Assembly: GCF_004369225.1 (NCBI RefSeq)
Contig: NZ_QFFZ01000007.1
Location: forward strand, 58,755 to 122,754
Direction: 5' to 3'
Source: Pelotomaculum propionicicum
GTDB lineage: Bacteria > Bacillota > Desulfotomaculia > Desulfotomaculales > Pelotomaculaceae
Length of the DNA: 64,000 nt
Shown here: piece after piece, positions 8,380 through 16,845 of the stretch
Layout: every line of letters begins with the position of its first letter
Numbering within the stretch: the first letter of the stretch is position 1
Made by a program: the position numbers and the translations under genes
The notes under the pieces: generated by a model
The model's input: the letters and a program-made list of their open reading frames with translations, nothing else
Database searches by the model: none
What the model was told of the DNA's origin: nothing

Positions 8380-9409
8380 TTAAAGTATGTTCAAAAAACT
8401 GTTTTGGGCCAGGTCCATGATCTTGGCCTCTTTATATCTGGAACCATCCTTATTGTACAGGACTTTGACTATTGGACGAGCCTTGTCGGATCTGTTCTGT
8501 TCTTTTACTATGCCTGTTTCACCGTTGTTCAGCTTGATTAAAGTGCCGTTGGGATAATAGGAAATATGGCTGGTAAAGGATTTGACAATGTTTTTGTCCA
8601 GTGATTTATTGACCTCTATTTCAAGACATTTAACAGCGTCACGGACTGTTAGTTTGTAAAAGGTCAAAGCAGTTGGCAACCGCGGCGATCAAGGCAAAAT
8701 TGTGGATTTTGTAACCATTTGTACCATTGGGGTAGCCCTTTCCATCGACCCTTTCATGATGAGCGTAAACAACATATTTAGACAGGGGGCTGATTTCGTC
8801 CAGTTCTTTAACTGTGTTATAACCTAACATGGGGTGAGAGCAAAACTCTTTGTCTCTCTCTGTGAGAGGGTTTTTTTTCTGCAGATCTTCAGATATAAAA
8901 TATTTACCTATATCATGCAGGATCGCTCCCATACCCAGCTTGTGTAATTCTAAATCATTAAAGCCCCTGACTTTTCCTATAAACATTGAAATTAGAGCAA
9001 CATTTAAGGAGTGGGCAAATATCTGGTCATAGTTCATGGTCAAACTGGCAGGGTTTAAAAAGTCATCCTGATAAGCGAGTACTGCTTCGATCATGTCATC
9101 TACAGCGGAGGAAACAGGGTCCAAAGAAATTTTTTTCCCGGGTTTAGGTTTTTTAATATCGTCAAAAAACTTTTTTAAAGTACTTTTTCCCTGCGCCTTT
9201 GTTTTTTCATTAAGGATAGTCTTGATTTCGATATCCTCTGAAAACTCGTCGTGCACATAGATATCAATTATGCCGTTTTTGTAGAGGCTGTTTTTATAGG
9301 TATTTGTAAGTGCAACCCCGCTGTTCAGAAGAATTCTGCCGTCAAAGTTATATACCGGGTTGGCCAGCGTCATTTCAGAATTTATCTCTGACAGTCTTAC
9401 AATCCTCAA
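8380..9409 (-). pseudogene. HD-GYP domain gene, frameshifted, under a c-di-GMP riboswitch
   Basis: Two overlapping frames form one gene. The upstream frame (8639-9409) gives an N-terminal domain and an HD-GYP core with AILHDIGK, YAHHERVDGKGYPNG and ANCFD; it then runs into TGA. The downstream frame (8380 to about 8679) resumes with RDAVKCLEIEVNK and a C-terminal domain NGTLIKLNNGETGIV that ends normal HD-GYP proteins of this type. Joining needs a one-base change near 8650-8680, and about ten residues that usually follow FDALTS are also missing, so a small deletion is likely. The TTG start has AAGGGG upstream. If intact it would degrade c-di-GMP, and the riboswitch would give feedback. Sequencing error is possible but would not explain the missing residues. 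Confidence 0.75.
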
Positions 9410-9451
9410 CTAAAAAACCCCTTCGTTATTTTTTACTCATAATTGAAAATC

Positions 9452-9478
9452 AAAAACTACTCCTGCCGTGAAGAGTAG
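9452..9478 (-). terminator. Riboswitch expression-platform terminator
   Basis: On the - strand CTACTC and GAGTAG form a stem followed by TTTTT. Its loop holds TTCACGGC, which is complementary to GCCGTGAA at the 3' end of the aptamer, so the two helices exclude each other: a classic terminator/antiterminator switch. Confidence 0.75.
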
Positions 9479-9493
9479 CTGAAATTTAAAACA

Positions 9494-9571
9494 TTTCACG
9501 GCAACCCGGCTGTCATGGCATTAGCTTTAGACCCGTGGCTTTGCGTCCCCATCTTTCGTATGGGTTTGCCT
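9494..9571 (-). ncRNA. Cyclic di-GMP-I (GEMM) riboswitch aptamer
   Basis: On the - strand the aptamer shows the family's conserved order: GGCAAACC, a helix closed by a CGAAAG tetraloop region, GGGACGCAAAGCC, then GGGTCTAA, ATGACAGCC and finally GGGTTGCC. This is the GEMM-I consensus almost base for base. It lies between a promoter and an HD-GYP gene, the expected target class, so c-di-GMP would control expression of its own degrading enzyme. Downstream base pairing with the terminator gives the mechanism; whether ligand turns it on or off cannot be decided by eye. Confidence 0.92.
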
Positions 9572-9576
9572 TTTCT

Positions 9577-9606
9577 TTTATATTATTTTACTAATAACAA
9601 CTGCAA
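9577..9606 (-). promoter_or_regulatory. Sigma-A-type promoter of the riboswitch transcript
   Basis: On the - strand TTGCAG and TATAAA are separated by 18 bp, and the aptamer begins about six bases after the -10. Position and spacing fit the riboswitch leader well. Confidence 0.6.
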
Positions 9607-9678
9607 AATCAAATAGTACTATAGGCCTATTTTTAATTAGTTTGTTCTAATGCTCCTCAACCCATGAGGTAGGTATGC

Positions 9679-10176
9679 TTATCTGCAGTTCAAGGCAAAC
9701 AAATAGTTCCATTTAGAGGCGTGCTTTAACTCATCGGTGTAAATCTCGGTGATCATATTGCGGTAGGGCAGGAATGAAAAGCCGAATAAAATCTTGCGGT
9801 ACCTTTCCACAGCACTCAATTCTCCGAACAGAGCCCTTGATATGCCCTCGCAATAATTCCTCGGCTGTTCAAAAAGCGCTTCTTGTGTGGTTGGGATCTC
9901 CTGGCCTCTTATCTCCCAGTATATTTCCCGCAGCATCTTGTTGTGTTTTATCTCATCGTCCCGTATGGCTGCGATAATTTGTTTTTGATCAGGCGGGGCG
10001 ATAGTCAGCATAAAGTTGTAAAAAAGCTCGTCTTCTCTTTCACCTCTTACCGACTGAACGATCAGGCTCAGCGCCTCAGGGAAAGCGTATTCGGGGACAA
10101 ACATATATGTCGGGTAATACTTGTAATTAACGCTCGGATAACCAGGGTAAGGTACGCGCAGGGGATTGGTAGCCAT
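9679..10176 (-). CDS. Ferritin-like (rubrerythrin-type) domain protein
   Basis: The 165-aa protein is a four-helix ferritin-like fold. Carboxylate/His metal motifs are visible as ERED in the first helix, DDEIKHNKM in the second, a Glu in GELSAVERYR, and TDELKHASK at the end: two EXXH-type motifs plus additional Glu, enough for a di-iron site. A Pro/Tyr-rich N-terminus (LRVPYPGYPSVNYKYYP) resembles spore-coat-associated ferritin-like proteins of Clostridia. Role is probably oxidative protection or spore/coat related. AAAGGAG precedes the ATG. Monocistronic. Confidence 0.75.
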   Translation of the reverse strand: MATNPLRVPYPGYPSVNYKYYPTYMFVPEYAFPEALSLIVQSVRGEREDELFYNFMLTIAPPDQKQIIAAIRDDEIKHNKMLREIYWEIRGQEIPTTQEALFEQPRNYCEGISRALFGELSAVERYRKILFGFSFLPYRNMITEIYTDELKHASKWNYLFALNCR

Positions 10177-10239
10177 TTTATTTAGCTCCTTTCATTATTA
10201 CTTTCATAATATGGGAAAAGCTTAAAAAACTGCCACATG

Positions 10240-10485
10240 TCATCCTTCCTGGATGATGTGTTCAGCTATGCGTTCGGCCAAGAGGAAGTACTGGTATAAC
10301 CCCTTGCTTATTCCAGTCCAGAGCCAGGCTCCGGAGTCGTTGTTGTGCAGCGGATAATCACCCGGCTGCCACCAACGCCCCCGCTCAAGTATACATACCC
10401 GCATGCCATGCTGGGCCAGCCGGCAGGCTGTTGTAGCGCCTCCGAACCCGGAACCCACCACAACCACATCATAATGAGCAGACAT
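10240..10485 (-). pseudogene. GMC/cholesterol oxidase-type FAD oxidoreductase with internal deletion
   Basis: The first 60 residues are a clear FAD-binding Rossmann start: YDVVVVGSGFGGATTACRLA, then the ILERGRWWQPGDYP segment of GMC-type oxidoreductases, which are normally over 500 aa. After about residue 60 the frame goes straight to LLAERIAEHIIQEG and stops at 81 aa. That tail looks like the end of the same family (an alanine-rich ALAER helix), so the middle of the gene appears to have been removed in frame. The start ATG has GGGAG upstream. Unlikely to be functional. Confidence 0.65.
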
Positions 10486-10595
10486 TGCACTACTCCCAAA
10501 CAAAGTTTTTTCTAAGTACAATATATGGGTAAACCGTAGTCAAATGTGCGGATGCCTCATATTTACTGTGAGAAAGTCAGATTAATCGCAGGTCT

Positions 10596-10670
10596 ATTAA
10601 TAGGCAGGGCTTATTAATACAATCACAAATAATTATTTCACTTAGTACATTTATGGATGGTAAGATAAAA
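10596..10670 (+). promoter_or_regulatory. LysR-type promoter module A (flavin reductase operon)
   Basis: Arms ATTAATAGGC and GCTTATTAAT surround AGG and contain a T-N11-A box; then a CAATCACAAAT block, TTCACT (-35, 10637) and TAAGAT (-10, 10661) spaced by 18 bp. The box centre lies about 66 bp before the expected start site. This is copy one of six such modules. The leader to the gene is about 165 nt. Apart from this module the 350 bp before the flavin reductase hold nothing that I recognise. Confidence 0.75.
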
Positions 10671-10833
10671 AAGAAAAAATATGGTGTGGATAAAAAAAGA
10701 TTTTAAAATAATCGGTTGCTGACACTTGCTTGGCAGCCTAAGCGGGTTTGCGCGTGTTTTCTATGAGTCAGGTTGAAGAGGGAGTTTGATAATGATTTGT
10801 GAAATAATTCCTAATGTCAGGGAGGTTGATTAA

Positions 10834-11682
10834 TTGAAAAAAATTTTAGGGATAGTAGCCTCACCAAGAAAACTGGGGAACTGTGAAATATTAACCAAGG
10901 TGATCATGGAGGCGTCTGGTCCAAACAACCAGTTGGAGATGATCAGGCTAACAGATTTAGATATTAAAGGGTGCAGGGCCTGCTATTCCTGTTTGCCCAA
11001 GGAAGCTCCCTGCGTTATTGAGGATGATCTTGATTTCCTGCTGGCCAGGATCAGGGACGCTGATGCGGTGGTAATTGCCGCCCCGTGCTATATTTTAGGG
11101 CCAAACAGCAGTATCAAAAAGCTCCAGGACAGATTTGTCTCTATCGGCAATAAATACGAACAGTTCGCCGGCAAACCCTGCGTTACAGCAACCACTTACG
11201 GCGCGCCTGATTGGGAAGGCTATACCGAACCCGCCTTAAACCTTACGGCCAGGTTTTTAAACCTGAATCTGGTTGACAGCTCGGTATTTTTCGGAGCACA
11301 CCCCGCCGAAGTTATAGAAAACCCCGCTGACCTGGCAAGAGCCCAACAGCTGGGCCGGGCCCTTTTTGATCCCGGTTATAAGCGGGCGGCCAAAGCAAAT
11401 GAGTGCCCGGTCTGTTGGAGCGATATCCTGAGGTATGACGGCGCAAATGTGATCTGCCCATTCTGCGGCACCAGGGGCGTGATTAAAGCTGAAGGAGAAA
11501 AAGTAAGTTTGGTTTTTTATCCCAAAAGCAACCACCGTTTTAGTGACGAGGGCAGGCGGCACCATTTTGAAGCTTACCTGAACAGCAAAAAGCAGGAGTT
11601 TCTTAACAAAAGGCAGCATTTCAAGGAACTGCAGAACCCGTACCGCAACACCGGTTATTGGGTTACCCCGGACCCAAAATAA
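10834..11682 (+). CDS. NADPH-dependent FMN reductase / iron-sulfur flavoprotein-like, with C-terminal zinc ribbon
   Basis: Residues 1-180 are a flavodoxin-like FMN reductase domain: GIVASPRKLGNCE (phosphate loop), IKGCRACYSCLPKEAPC (the cysteine cluster seen in iron-sulfur flavoproteins), and AVVIAAPCYILGPNSSIKKLQDR. The C-terminal 100 residues add a CPVC...CPFC zinc-ribbon pair and a charged tail, an unusual extension. It should reduce a flavin or carry electrons to a partner. It is the first gene behind promoter module A, followed by a small gene and a thioesterase on the same strand, all within a short distance. Start TTG, with GGAGG upstream. Confidence 0.8.
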   Translation: MKKILGIVASPRKLGNCEILTKVIMEASGPNNQLEMIRLTDLDIKGCRACYSCLPKEAPCVIEDDLDFLLARIRDADAVVIAAPCYILGPNSSIKKLQDRFVSIGNKYEQFAGKPCVTATTYGAPDWEGYTEPALNLTARFLNLNLVDSSVFFGAHPAEVIENPADLARAQQLGRALFDPGYKRAAKANECPVCWSDILRYDGANVICPFCGTRGVIKAEGEKVSLVFYPKSNHRFSDEGRRHHFEAYLNSKKQEFLNKRQHFKELQNPYRNTGYWVTPDPK

Positions 11683-11701
11683 TTTTGTCAGGGTGATTTA
11701 A

Positions 11702-11893
11702 ATGGAAAGCATTCATGTTGAAACCGCAAAAGAAACAAATATTGATGCAAAGCCGGTTTATGTTTATGATGAAAAACTTGGTTGGGTTGACGTGACATTG
11801 TTTTTGGAAAACCTTAAAAAGACAATGAACCTGTACAAAAGAACCATGAGAACAGACTTTAATTTAATACGCCTTTATTATTCCTCTTGCTGA
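11702..11893 (+). CDS. Small hypothetical protein (63 aa)
   Basis: Begins 19 bp after the flavin reductase stop with a GGGTGAT ribosome binding site. Acidic N-terminus and a basic, Arg/Lys-rich C-terminal helix ending in Cys; no recognisable family. Its place in a tight three-gene run suggests it is translated and has a role with its neighbours. Confidence 0.5.
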   Translation: MESIHVETAKETNIDAKPVYVYDEKLGWVDVTLFLENLKKTMNLYKRTMRTDFNLIRLYYSSC

Positions 11894-11931
11894 AGACTTG
11901 AATTGAGAGGCCAATTTGAGGGGGCTGTTAT

Positions 11932-12369
11932 TTGAAAACGACTGAAGGACTGGAAGAAAACTGCGCTCTGCCTGCTTATACGGAAGAGGTTTCAGTTAGC
12001 CCTTTTGCCAGCCTGGTAGGTATTAAAATCGACAGGTTGGCTAAAAACTACTGCCGGTTAAGCCTGCTTTTGGATGAAAAATGCTCCAATTACTATGGCG
12101 GCGTACATGGGGGAGTCCTGGCCACCCTGGCTGACAATTGCATGGGTATAGCTTTGCGCGGCGCGGGCCTTCAGCCAATAACCGTGGAACTAACAGTCAA
12201 TTACCTCAGCCAGCCCAACATTGATGATGTACTGATTGCTGAAGGCTTGATCGTCCACCAGGGTAATTCCATAGTTCTGGCCGAGTGTGCTATTAAGACC
12301 CTGGATCTTAAAATTGTAGCCAGGGGCAAGGGTGTTTTCTTAAACCGTAAAATTGAAGTGAACAGCTAA
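11932..12369 (+). CDS. PaaI-type hotdog-fold thioesterase
   Basis: The 145-aa protein has the hotdog thioesterase core with NYYGGVHGGVLATLADNCMGIA (the HGG-x-ATLAD catalytic/CoA motif of PaaI and 4-hydroxybenzoyl-CoA thioesterase relatives) and VELTVNYLSQP. PaaI-like enzymes hydrolyse aryl- or acyl-CoA thioesters and often rescue CoA in aromatic catabolism, which suits its place beside PaaK-type ligases and CoA-transferases. Start TTG preceded by GAGGGGGC. Last gene of the module-A transcript. Confidence 0.85.
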   Translation: MKTTEGLEENCALPAYTEEVSVSPFASLVGIKIDRLAKNYCRLSLLLDEKCSNYYGGVHGGVLATLADNCMGIALRGAGLQPITVELTVNYLSQPNIDDVLIAEGLIVHQGNSIVLAECAIKTLDLKIVARGKGVFLNRKIEVNS

Positions 12370-12635
12370 GAAAAAAGCAAATAATAGTTTATTAATCAAA
12401 ACTTATAAATCGCAAAATTATTAGAATATTTTTAAATTTATAGAAAAATGGTGGAATACTTGAGATTCAGCCATTTTTTTTCGCGTATGTGGGTTTAACT
12501 CAGTTATTTTGATCTTATGCTATTTTGGTTGTCTGATTGTACCAAAAAGAACTATAATTCGCTAATTTGATTGAGTGCATGAGAAGTAATAAATTGTTAA
12601 ACTATCTACCAGAAAAATTCTATCGTTTCTAGCAG

Positions 12636-12710
12636 ATTTATAGGCAAAGCCTATTAATCCAATCGCAAACACATATTTCACTTTATTGATTTACCGATGG
12701 TAAGATAAAA
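12636..12710 (+). promoter_or_regulatory. LysR-type promoter module B (ligase-ferredoxin-AOR operon)
   Basis: Has the clearest symmetry of all copies: ATAGGC-AAA-GCCTAT is a perfect inverted repeat with T-N11-A. It is followed by CAATCGCAAAC, TTCACT (12677) and TAAGAT (12701) at 18-bp spacing. Distances from box to -10 are identical to module A. The leader is about 205 nt. The rest of the 540 bp between the thioesterase and the ligase shows only AT-rich sequence. Confidence 0.78.
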
Positions 12711-12913
12711 CAAGGATTGGTCGGACTGATATCTTCTACCTCACGTAGATAAATTATGGTGGTGGTAGGTTAAGACAACAAATTTCAATTTAAAATAATG
12801 CGGCATTTCGGCGGAACACTCTATGCGACTAACTAAGCCATGAATGAATTTGTTGGCTTTTGTGAAATTCCTGGCAGGAATAGTCTAGTAAGAGAAAGTG
12901 AGATGTTGAAAAC

Positions 12914-14266
12914 ATGCTAATGACAGGGGTAAGCCAGACAACCGGCGTGGATTACAAGTACTGGTCTCCGGCAGAAGTAATGCCGCGCAGTGAGCTTAAG
13001 AAACTGCAATTAGCCAGATTGACCGAACAGGTCAATTACCTTTGGGAAAAAAGTCCTTTTTACCGTGAAAAATGGGGGCAAAATGGTTTTAATCCTGGCA
13101 AGTTAAAGACTTTGGATGATATAAGGTGTTTGCCTTTCTTGAAAAAGGAAGAGATCAGAATTAGCCAGGAAATTGACCCTCCCTACGGAATGATGCGTAT
13201 GCCCGGCCGCGGGCCGTTCATCCGTATAGGCATGACTTCAGGCACTACCGGCGAACCTGTGCTTATTCCATTCACTGAAGAAGACTACTTCGGAGTTTTT
13301 TGCGAAGGCGCTGTGCGCAGTGTCTGGGCGGCCGGCATAAGAAATCATGATATTGTTCACGTTGCCTTTGGCTTTACACCCTTTATGGGGCTCGCAGCTT
13401 CTTATGACTCATGTGAGCATTTAGTGGGATCCCTGGTGATACCCGGCGGCACCTGGAGCAGTATGATGCGCCTCAGGATGATTAAAAAACTGGGTGTAAC
13501 AGTTTTAATGGGGACGCCGACCTATATCCTGCATTTGGCCAAAGTCGCGCAGGATAACGGTATTGACCCAAGCACACTCGGAGTAAAAATTATCTGTACC
13601 GGCGGTGAACCTGGCGGGATGTCCATCCCTAATACCGGAATGCGCCTGGAACAGGCATGGGGTGCTAAAGCATTTGATTTTTGCGGTACCCAGGAGACAA
13701 ACTATATTGCCTGGATGTGTGAGGAGGGAACAGGTCATCTAAATGAGGACCTGGTTTACTGTGAAGTGCTGGACCCCGAGACCGACGAACCGGTCAAGCC
13801 GGGTGAATCCGGAAAATTGGTGGTTACTGATTTAGTTGGGAAAACGCACCCCTGCATCAGGTTTGAAACAGGTGATATCGTAGGTGGCATAGACGAAGGT
13901 TTTTCCTGCGGGTGCGGCAGGACGCTCAGTAAATTTAAAGGATTTAAGGGGCGGGTAGGAGATATCATCAAAATCAGGGGAGTATGCGTATCCGTAGCGG
14001 GAATTGAAAATGTGCTGCGGGGAATTAAAGAGTGTTCTGATAATTACGAGTACATGGCTTTAAACAATGGAACCGGGATGGATAAGATCAAAGTGCGGAT
14101 AGAGCCGCAGCAAAATGTTGACGCCGCCTTGTGGGATAATGTCCGCAAGAAGGTGGCAGAGGAACTGCAGTTGTCTTTTATGGTTAACATGGATGTGGAA
14201 GTGGTGCCTCCGGGGACACTGCCTGTGTATGAATTAAAAGCAAAACGTTTCCATGACCTCAGGTAA
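12914..14266 (+). CDS. PaaK-type aryl/acyl-CoA ligase (AMP-forming)
   Basis: The 450-aa protein is a phenylacetate-CoA ligase family enzyme: GMTSGTTGEPVLIPF is the ATP P-loop, FCGTQETN the adenine motif, RFETGDI the ribose-binding Asp, and KFKGFKGRVGDIIKIRGVCVS the hinge. These enzymes activate aromatic or related acids to CoA thioesters. It heads an operon with a ferredoxin and an aldehyde:ferredoxin oxidoreductase, so the acid it uses may be the product or substrate of AOR. No strong ribosome binding site is visible; the second ATG three codons on is an alternative start. A paralogue at 43.8 kb sits behind the same promoter module. Confidence 0.87.
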   Translation: MLMTGVSQTTGVDYKYWSPAEVMPRSELKKLQLARLTEQVNYLWEKSPFYREKWGQNGFNPGKLKTLDDIRCLPFLKKEEIRISQEIDPPYGMMRMPGRGPFIRIGMTSGTTGEPVLIPFTEEDYFGVFCEGAVRSVWAAGIRNHDIVHVAFGFTPFMGLAASYDSCEHLVGSLVIPGGTWSSMMRLRMIKKLGVTVLMGTPTYILHLAKVAQDNGIDPSTLGVKIICTGGEPGGMSIPNTGMRLEQAWGAKAFDFCGTQETNYIAWMCEEGTGHLNEDLVYCEVLDPETDEPVKPGESGKLVVTDLVGKTHPCIRFETGDIVGGIDEGFSCGCGRTLSKFKGFKGRVGDIIKIRGVCVSVAGIENVLRGIKECSDNYEYMALNNGTGMDKIKVRIEPQQNVDAALWDNVRKKVAEELQLSFMVNMDVEVVPPGTLPVYELKAKRFHDLR

Positions 14267-14299
14267 ATTTATTATTAATTAGATAGTGAAGGTGTTCAC

Positions 14300-14545
14300 A
14301 TGGCCTGGAAGATAAGCTTGAATGAGGCGCGCTGTACAGGGTGCCGGATTTGTGAGATGATTTGTTCCTGGTCTGATGAGGGAGGGTTTGATCCATCCCG
14401 TTCTCTTATTACTGTTGAAAGCATCGATGAAAAAGATGCCCATTTTAGCATCAGATTTGACCCCGGCTGTAAGAACTGCGGCCTGTGCGCCACTTACTGC
14501 GCCAGCAAAGCATTAGTTAAAGAAAAGGAGCAGCGAGATGGCTAA
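14300..14545 (+). CDS. Ferredoxin, two [4Fe-4S] sites
   Basis: Residues 12-23 carry CTGCRICEMIC and residues 56-67 CKNCGLCATYC, with one further Cys after each group, giving two four-cysteine clusters in an 81-aa protein. AOR-associated ferredoxins of this kind (AorA/AorB-like) pass electrons to or from the tungsten enzyme. The gene ends inside the start of the AOR gene (8-bp overlap), so the two are translationally coupled. Confidence 0.88.
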   Translation: MAWKISLNEARCTGCRICEMICSWSDEGGFDPSRSLITVESIDEKDAHFSIRFDPGCKNCGLCATYCASKALVKEKEQRDG

Positions 14546-16403
14546 ATTGGTAAAAATTGATTTAACAAATAAAAAAGTGGACATAGAGGACGTGTCACAC
14601 CTCCAAAGGGATTATTTGGGCGGGCTGGGTGTAAACACAAAGCTTTTGGTTGATCTTACAAGGCCGGGGGCAGACCCGCTCGGCCCCGAAAATATTCTGA
14701 CTTTTGGCGCCGGCACTTTTGTCGGAACCTTGCTTCCTACCGCCGCGCGCACTGAACTTACCGGCAAGTCTCCTCTCAGCAACCGGTTTGGCACCAGTAA
14801 CAGCGGGGGGCACTGGGGGGCGGCCTTGAAATTTGCCGGTTACAGCTATGTTATGTTGACTGGAAAAAGCTCCGCGCCGGTTTATATTACCATAGATAAT
14901 GAACAAATAAAAATAGAAGACGCGGCGCACCTTTGGGGTATGTCCACAACTGATACTGTCGACCGGATCAGGCGGGAAAAAGGAAGAGACTTCCAAGTAG
15001 CCAGCATTGGCCCGGCTGGTGAAAAGCTTGTCCGTTTTGCCTCAGTGCAGAATAATTACCACGGGAGCTGGGGCAGGACCGGTATGGGCGCGGTAATGGG
15101 CAGTAAAAACCTGAAAGCCGTCGCGGTGCGCGGCACTGGCCAGGTCCGGGTGGCTGACCGCCGCGGCTTTGCCGGGATCATGAGGGAGGCCTTTAAAAAG
15201 GTTGTCAACCATGAGTCCTACGGGTACACTAACCGCTTTGGCAGTATGGTTGTAGCTGACCCTTACAATAAGATAGGGGCGCTGCCCGGGCACAATTTTA
15301 CGCGCGGTTACTTTGACGATTGGGTGGAAACCCGCGGCAGGGGGATTTTCGAAAGTGACTATAAAGAAAAGGATCTGGCCTGCTTTTCCTGCCCCATTGC
15401 CTGTACCCACTGGACCAATGTAAAAGGCGGGAAATATAAAGGATATGAAAATAAAGGCCTGGAGGTTAGCTTTACTTTAGAATTCGGCGCCAAACTGGGC
15501 ATTAAAGAGATTGCCGAAATTTTAAAATGCTCGGAAGTGTGCAATCTGTATGGTATGGATGTTATTTCCGCCTCCGGTGTAATCGCCTTCGCCATTGAAG
15601 CTAACCAGAACGGCCTGCTTGGCAAAGCGGCCCCGGAGGTACCCCTCGCATGGGGCGATTTTCCGGGTATAATCAGACTTTTGGAGAGTATCGGGCAAAG
15701 AAAAGGCATTGGAGATTTGTTGGCTGAAGGTATCAAAATAGCTTCTGCAAATATTCCCGGCAGCGCAAAATATGCAATGCACATTAAAGGGGTCGAAATT
15801 CCGGTGCGGGACCCCAGGGGGAAATGGGATGTGTGGACGCTGGGCTACCTCACCAACACAAGGTGCGGCGATCACCTGCGCACCAGGTCGCCGGCCGACA
15901 ACCTGTTGGGTAAGGTGCGCAGCTATTTTGAAGAAGAGATTTCTGTTCCTGTAGAGTTAATAAACGATTTGGATATGCCCGATAACTTGAAGGAAGAAAT
16001 ATTTGGCGCTCCTCCTTCTAAAGTTGATATACCCAAAATGGCCGTCTATGCTGAAGACCTGATCACTATTATCAATTCAACGGGCCTTTGCATCAGGCCG
16101 CCCGTTCACAGGGGGCTGGGACCCGGCTTTTATGCGCGGGCGCTTGCGGCAGTGACCGGCTGTCCTTATACGGAACAGGAAGTAATGAAAGCTGCCTCTG
16201 ACATATGGCACCTCCAACACCAGTTCAATGTGCGTGAGGGAGAAACAATAGAGGAGTATGCTTTCCCGGACCGGTTTTACGAAGAAGCGCTGCCCTTTAA
16301 GTCAGGCAGCAAACCACCCTTACCGCGTGAAATCATAACAGCGGTTTTACAAAGTTACTTTAAAGCCCGGCAGATATATGGTTTTGTGGAGAATTATTTA
16401 TAA
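14538..16403 (+). CDS. Tungsten-type aldehyde:ferredoxin oxidoreductase
   Basis: The 621-aa protein is a full-length AOR. The N-terminal domain has GGLGVNTKLLVDL and the pterin-contacting TGKSPLSNRFGTSNSGG and GRTGMGAVMGSKNLKA segments. The [4Fe-4S] ligands are CFSCPIAC near residue 282 and the fourth Cys in STGLC near 518. It interconverts aldehydes and carboxylates using ferredoxin and a bis-pterin W (or Mo). With a CoA ligase and ferredoxin in one operon, it could either oxidise an aldehyde intermediate or reduce an acid. Good coupling to the previous gene; a terminator follows. Confidence 0.92.
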   Translation: MAKLVKIDLTNKKVDIEDVSHLQRDYLGGLGVNTKLLVDLTRPGADPLGPENILTFGAGTFVGTLLPTAARTELTGKSPLSNRFGTSNSGGHWGAALKFAGYSYVMLTGKSSAPVYITIDNEQIKIEDAAHLWGMSTTDTVDRIRREKGRDFQVASIGPAGEKLVRFASVQNNYHGSWGRTGMGAVMGSKNLKAVAVRGTGQVRVADRRGFAGIMREAFKKVVNHESYGYTNRFGSMVVADPYNKIGALPGHNFTRGYFDDWVETRGRGIFESDYKEKDLACFSCPIACTHWTNVKGGKYKGYENKGLEVSFTLEFGAKLGIKEIAEILKCSEVCNLYGMDVISASGVIAFAIEANQNGLLGKAAPEVPLAWGDFPGIIRLLESIGQRKGIGDLLAEGIKIASANIPGSAKYAMHIKGVEIPVRDPRGKWDVWTLGYLTNTRCGDHLRTRSPADNLLGKVRSYFEEEISVPVELINDLDMPDNLKEEIFGAPPSKVDIPKMAVYAEDLITIINSTGLCIRPPVHRGLGPGFYARALAAVTGCPYTEQEVMKAASDIWHLQHQFNVREGETIEEYAFPDRFYEEALPFKSGSKPPLPREIITAVLQSYFKARQIYGFVENYL

Positions 16404-16499
16404 TATTTTGAACTAAATCTACGGGAATTGCAATAATGAGACAATGACCATAATAATTTAATGGCAGACGCCTCCAGTGCATTATGCGGGCGCATTAAC

Positions 16500-16523
16500 G
16501 CCTCAAATTTGAGGCGTCTTTTT
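16500..16523 (+). terminator. Terminator of the ligase-ferredoxin-AOR operon
   Basis: GCCTC and GAGGC form a compact hairpin followed by GTCTTTTTC. A longer pairing of AGACGCCTC (16466) with GAGGCGTCT (16511) is also possible, giving a two-state structure. Confidence 0.75.
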
Positions 16524-16588
16524 CTTTCCGCATTGCAGGGGTTATTGTGAAATGCCTATATATTGCCCGTGTTTATGGAAACCACAAT

Positions 16589-16663
16589 ATTTATAGGCAG
16601 AACTAATTAATGCAATCGTAAACACATATTTCTCTTAGCGTATTTACGAGTGGTAAGATTAAA
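16589..16663 (+). promoter_or_regulatory. LysR-type promoter module C (first CoA-transferase operon)
   Basis: Left arm ATTTATAGGC, spacer AGA, right arm ACTAATTAAT; T-N11-A is kept although the right arm is degenerate. CAATCGTAAAC, TTCTCT (16630) and TAAGAT (16654) follow at the same distances as in modules A and B. The leader of about 185 nt resembles the leader of module D. Confidence 0.75.
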
Positions 16664-16845
16664 CCGGTATAAAGGATGCGTAATACTGCATGCAGCAGGA
16701 GTTGCTATATTTTAAAAATATTACCGGAAGCGAGGTGAAGTTTTTCACAAGAAAAACCAGATAACCTTGAGTTGTCTTGTTTTCAGCGCAGTTCAGGAAT
16801 TATGGCAAGTATTCTTAGGGAGAATTGAATTTGAAGGGAGAAGAG

